A DNA stretch of 64,000 nucleotides from DASRHT01 sp035293765 (GTDB taxonomy: Bacteria > Chloroflexota > Ktedonobacteria > Ktedonobacterales > Ktedonobacteraceae), in the NCBI GenBank assembly GCA_035293765.1, contig DATGMF010000061.1, positions 86,540 through 150,539 of the forward strand, written 5' to 3'. Under the pieces are notes generated by a model. That model did not search any database, was not told the origin of the DNA, and was given only the letters and a program-made list of their open reading frames with translations. The first letter of the stretch is position 1. Each line of letters begins with the position of its first letter. Below, piece by piece: positions 62,743 through 64,000 of the stretch. Made by a program: the position numbers and the translations under genes.

Positions 62743-63816
62743 ATGACGCAGGAGGAAGAAATCGCTCAGCTTCGAACGGAAAACCAGGCGTTGCGAGAAG
62801 CCCTCAGCCAAGCACTGGCCCGCATCGAAGAACTGGAAAAACAAAAGACACCTCCGCCAGAGTTTGTCAAAGCGAACGTGAAAAAGCCAGCGGCACAAGA
62901 AAAGACGCCGCGCAAAAAGCGTGACGCAAAGCACAATCACGGGCGGAGGCGTGCAGTGCCGACGCAAATCGTGGAGCATCGCCTCGTGACTTGCCCGGAT
63001 GGTCACTTGCGCCTGGGAGGCATCAGCCTGGCGCGCGTGCGAGAAGTGATCGAGGTGCCTCTGCCTTCCCCAGTGGGAATCATCCACCATCGCATCTTCA
63101 AAGGCTGGTGTGAGCAGTGCCAGAAATGGCACGAAGCTCCGCTGGATGTCCAGGGGGAAGTGCTGGGACAAGGACGGCTGGGAGTACGACTCATCAGCTT
63201 GATTGCCACCTTGCGCACCGTGATGCGCTTGCCCGTGCGACAGATCCGAGACCTGTTGCAGACGCTGCACGGCGTCCAGGTGAGTGTGGGCGAGATCGTG
63301 GAGGTGCTTCACCGGGTAGTAACACACGCCCGCCCCCTGCTTAATCATCTCAAAGCGTCCCTTCGAGCTAGCCCTGCTGTGCAAGCCGATGAAACGAGTT
63401 GGCGAGAAGATGGCCTCAATGGGTATGTCTGGAGCGTAAGCACTCCAACAGTGCGCTACTACGAGTACCATCACTCCCGCGCTGGGGAAGTGGTCAAACA
63501 GTTGATCGGCGACGAGTTCCAGGGAGTCTTGGGGAGCGATTTTTACGCCGGATACAACAGCCATCAAGGCTTGCATCAACGCTGTTGGGTTCATTTCTTG
63601 CGCGACATCCACGATCTCAAAAAGCTGCATCCTGCTGGTGCGGAGTTGGGGCAGTGGGCCAAACAGGTCAAGCTGATCTACGAACGAGCCAGAGCCACTC
63701 CCGCCCCTGACCCGCAGTTGCCCACCCCCAAGCAGCATGCCCAACGAGTGGCGCTTCAACACGCCTTTGAGCGGGAGTTGTGGCAGGTATGTGCGCCTTT
63801 TGTCCACACTGTATGA
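62743..63816 (+). pseudogene. IS66-family transposase (tnpC), C-terminally truncated
   Basis: 357 residues, beginning with a Leu/Glu coiled coil (about 3-35). Cys pairs C84 and C123/C126 form a zinc-finger-like site. RNase-H-like catalytic residues: D216 in VQADETSWREDG and D266 in LGSDFYAGYNSHQG. The reading frame stops after LWQVCAPFVHTV. IS66 proteins are normally about 480-520 residues and carry the third catalytic acid in a PSNNLAER-type C-terminal motif, which is missing here, so the protein should be inactive. tnpA and tnpB of IS66 are not seen. Confidence 0.85.
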
Positions 63817-64000
63817 TTTTGCGCCTTTGGCAGTTGATGGTTTCCTCCTCATCGTGCAGAACGAGCAGCCAGACAGCAATACCAGACGTCTAGACAAGCA
63901 AGGCGAGCGAAGACAGAAGGATGCGCGAGCTCTCAGCAGGAGAGAAAGCAGTCGGCTAAACAAGTCAGAACGCTTCACCAGCAGGCTCAAGCAATCATCC
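63817..64000. other. Sequence beyond the broken IS66 transposase
   Basis: None of the three plus-strand frames continues the IS66 transposase. One frame is open to the window end with a basic, Gln/Ser-rich composition, without a recognised family. The junction near 63795-63816 may be an insertion or deletion point. Confidence 0.35.

Noticed and set aside
62548..63990. 480-codon open frame on the minus strand
   Set aside because: It lies antisense to the IS66 transposase, whose motifs are clear; its translation is low-complexity and matches no family.

Overview
The window looks like chromosomal DNA of a Chloroflexota bacterium, most likely of the Ktedonobacteria type. This is inferred from the gene repertoire (HTH-WD40 regulators, DUF2690, DUF4342, DUF72, many GAF/PAS kinases, EcfA/EcfA/EcfT units, a T-box in front of valS), the moderate GC content and the many palindromic intergenic repeats. 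No rRNA, tRNA or CRISPR array was seen. Most genes are ordinary house-keeping or accessory genes in short operons, with no phage or plasmid block.

Layout. 1-4.2 kb: a defence-like pair, a DUF1156 DNA methylase cut by the left edge and a SNF2-type helicase with a DUF3883 domain. 4.6-17.2 kb: a secreted beta-domain protein, a ComM-like protein with a ruined ATPase site, a CoxG-like protein, a disordered protein with a C-terminal beta domain, a GAF/PAS histidine kinase coupled to an HD phosphohydrolase, a YihY membrane protein, CsbD, a mini J-protein, a zinc-ribbon protein and an XRE-TPR regulator. 17.7-22.3 kb: a type IIA topoisomerase pair (GyrB/ParE, GyrA/ParC). 22-33 kb: small membrane proteins, a pentapeptide-repeat/TIR protein, DUF4342, EVE, two aminotransferases, a methyltransferase, and a secreted DUF2690 protein divergent from a membrane-anchored HTH-WD40 protein. 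33-43 kb: a stand-alone PolX-like HhH protein, an M20 deacylase, a permuted papain-like protein, T-box-controlled valS, a TauE exporter and a UvrD-like helicase. 43.6-47.1 kb: a complete ECF transporter operon with an unassigned putative S component. 47-55.6 kb: MHS transporter, DUF347 membrane protein, methyltransferase, GH31 glucosidase, a probable TnpB remnant and a Rieske-fusion protein. 55.6-59.5 kb: a probable copper-response locus (NarL/NarX-type two-component pair, YtkA-like, CopC, and divergently CsoR and CopZ). 59.6-64 kb: thioesterase, GT4 glycosyltransferase, DUF72 protein and a truncated IS66 transposase.

Non-coding elements are the most unusual part. (i) A conserved element of about 100 bp occurs three times, each time upstream of a minus-strand gene (DUF1156 methylase, UvrD helicase, CopC). 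Each copy carries a good sigma-70-type promoter followed by a conserved, apparently structured leader ending in GAGGATACTGAAA; it looks like a mobile or repeatedly used regulatory leader. (ii) Two MITE-like elements of about 165 bp carry long perfect palindromes that differ between copies by compensatory changes. One has a clear 10-bp target duplication, and both end 20 bp before a -35 box. (iii) There is a 17-bp direct-repeat-flanked hairpin element at 25.7 kb and REP-like palindromes at 5.8 and 9.2 kb.

All functional assignments come from reading the sequence and from known family motifs; nothing was searched or computed.
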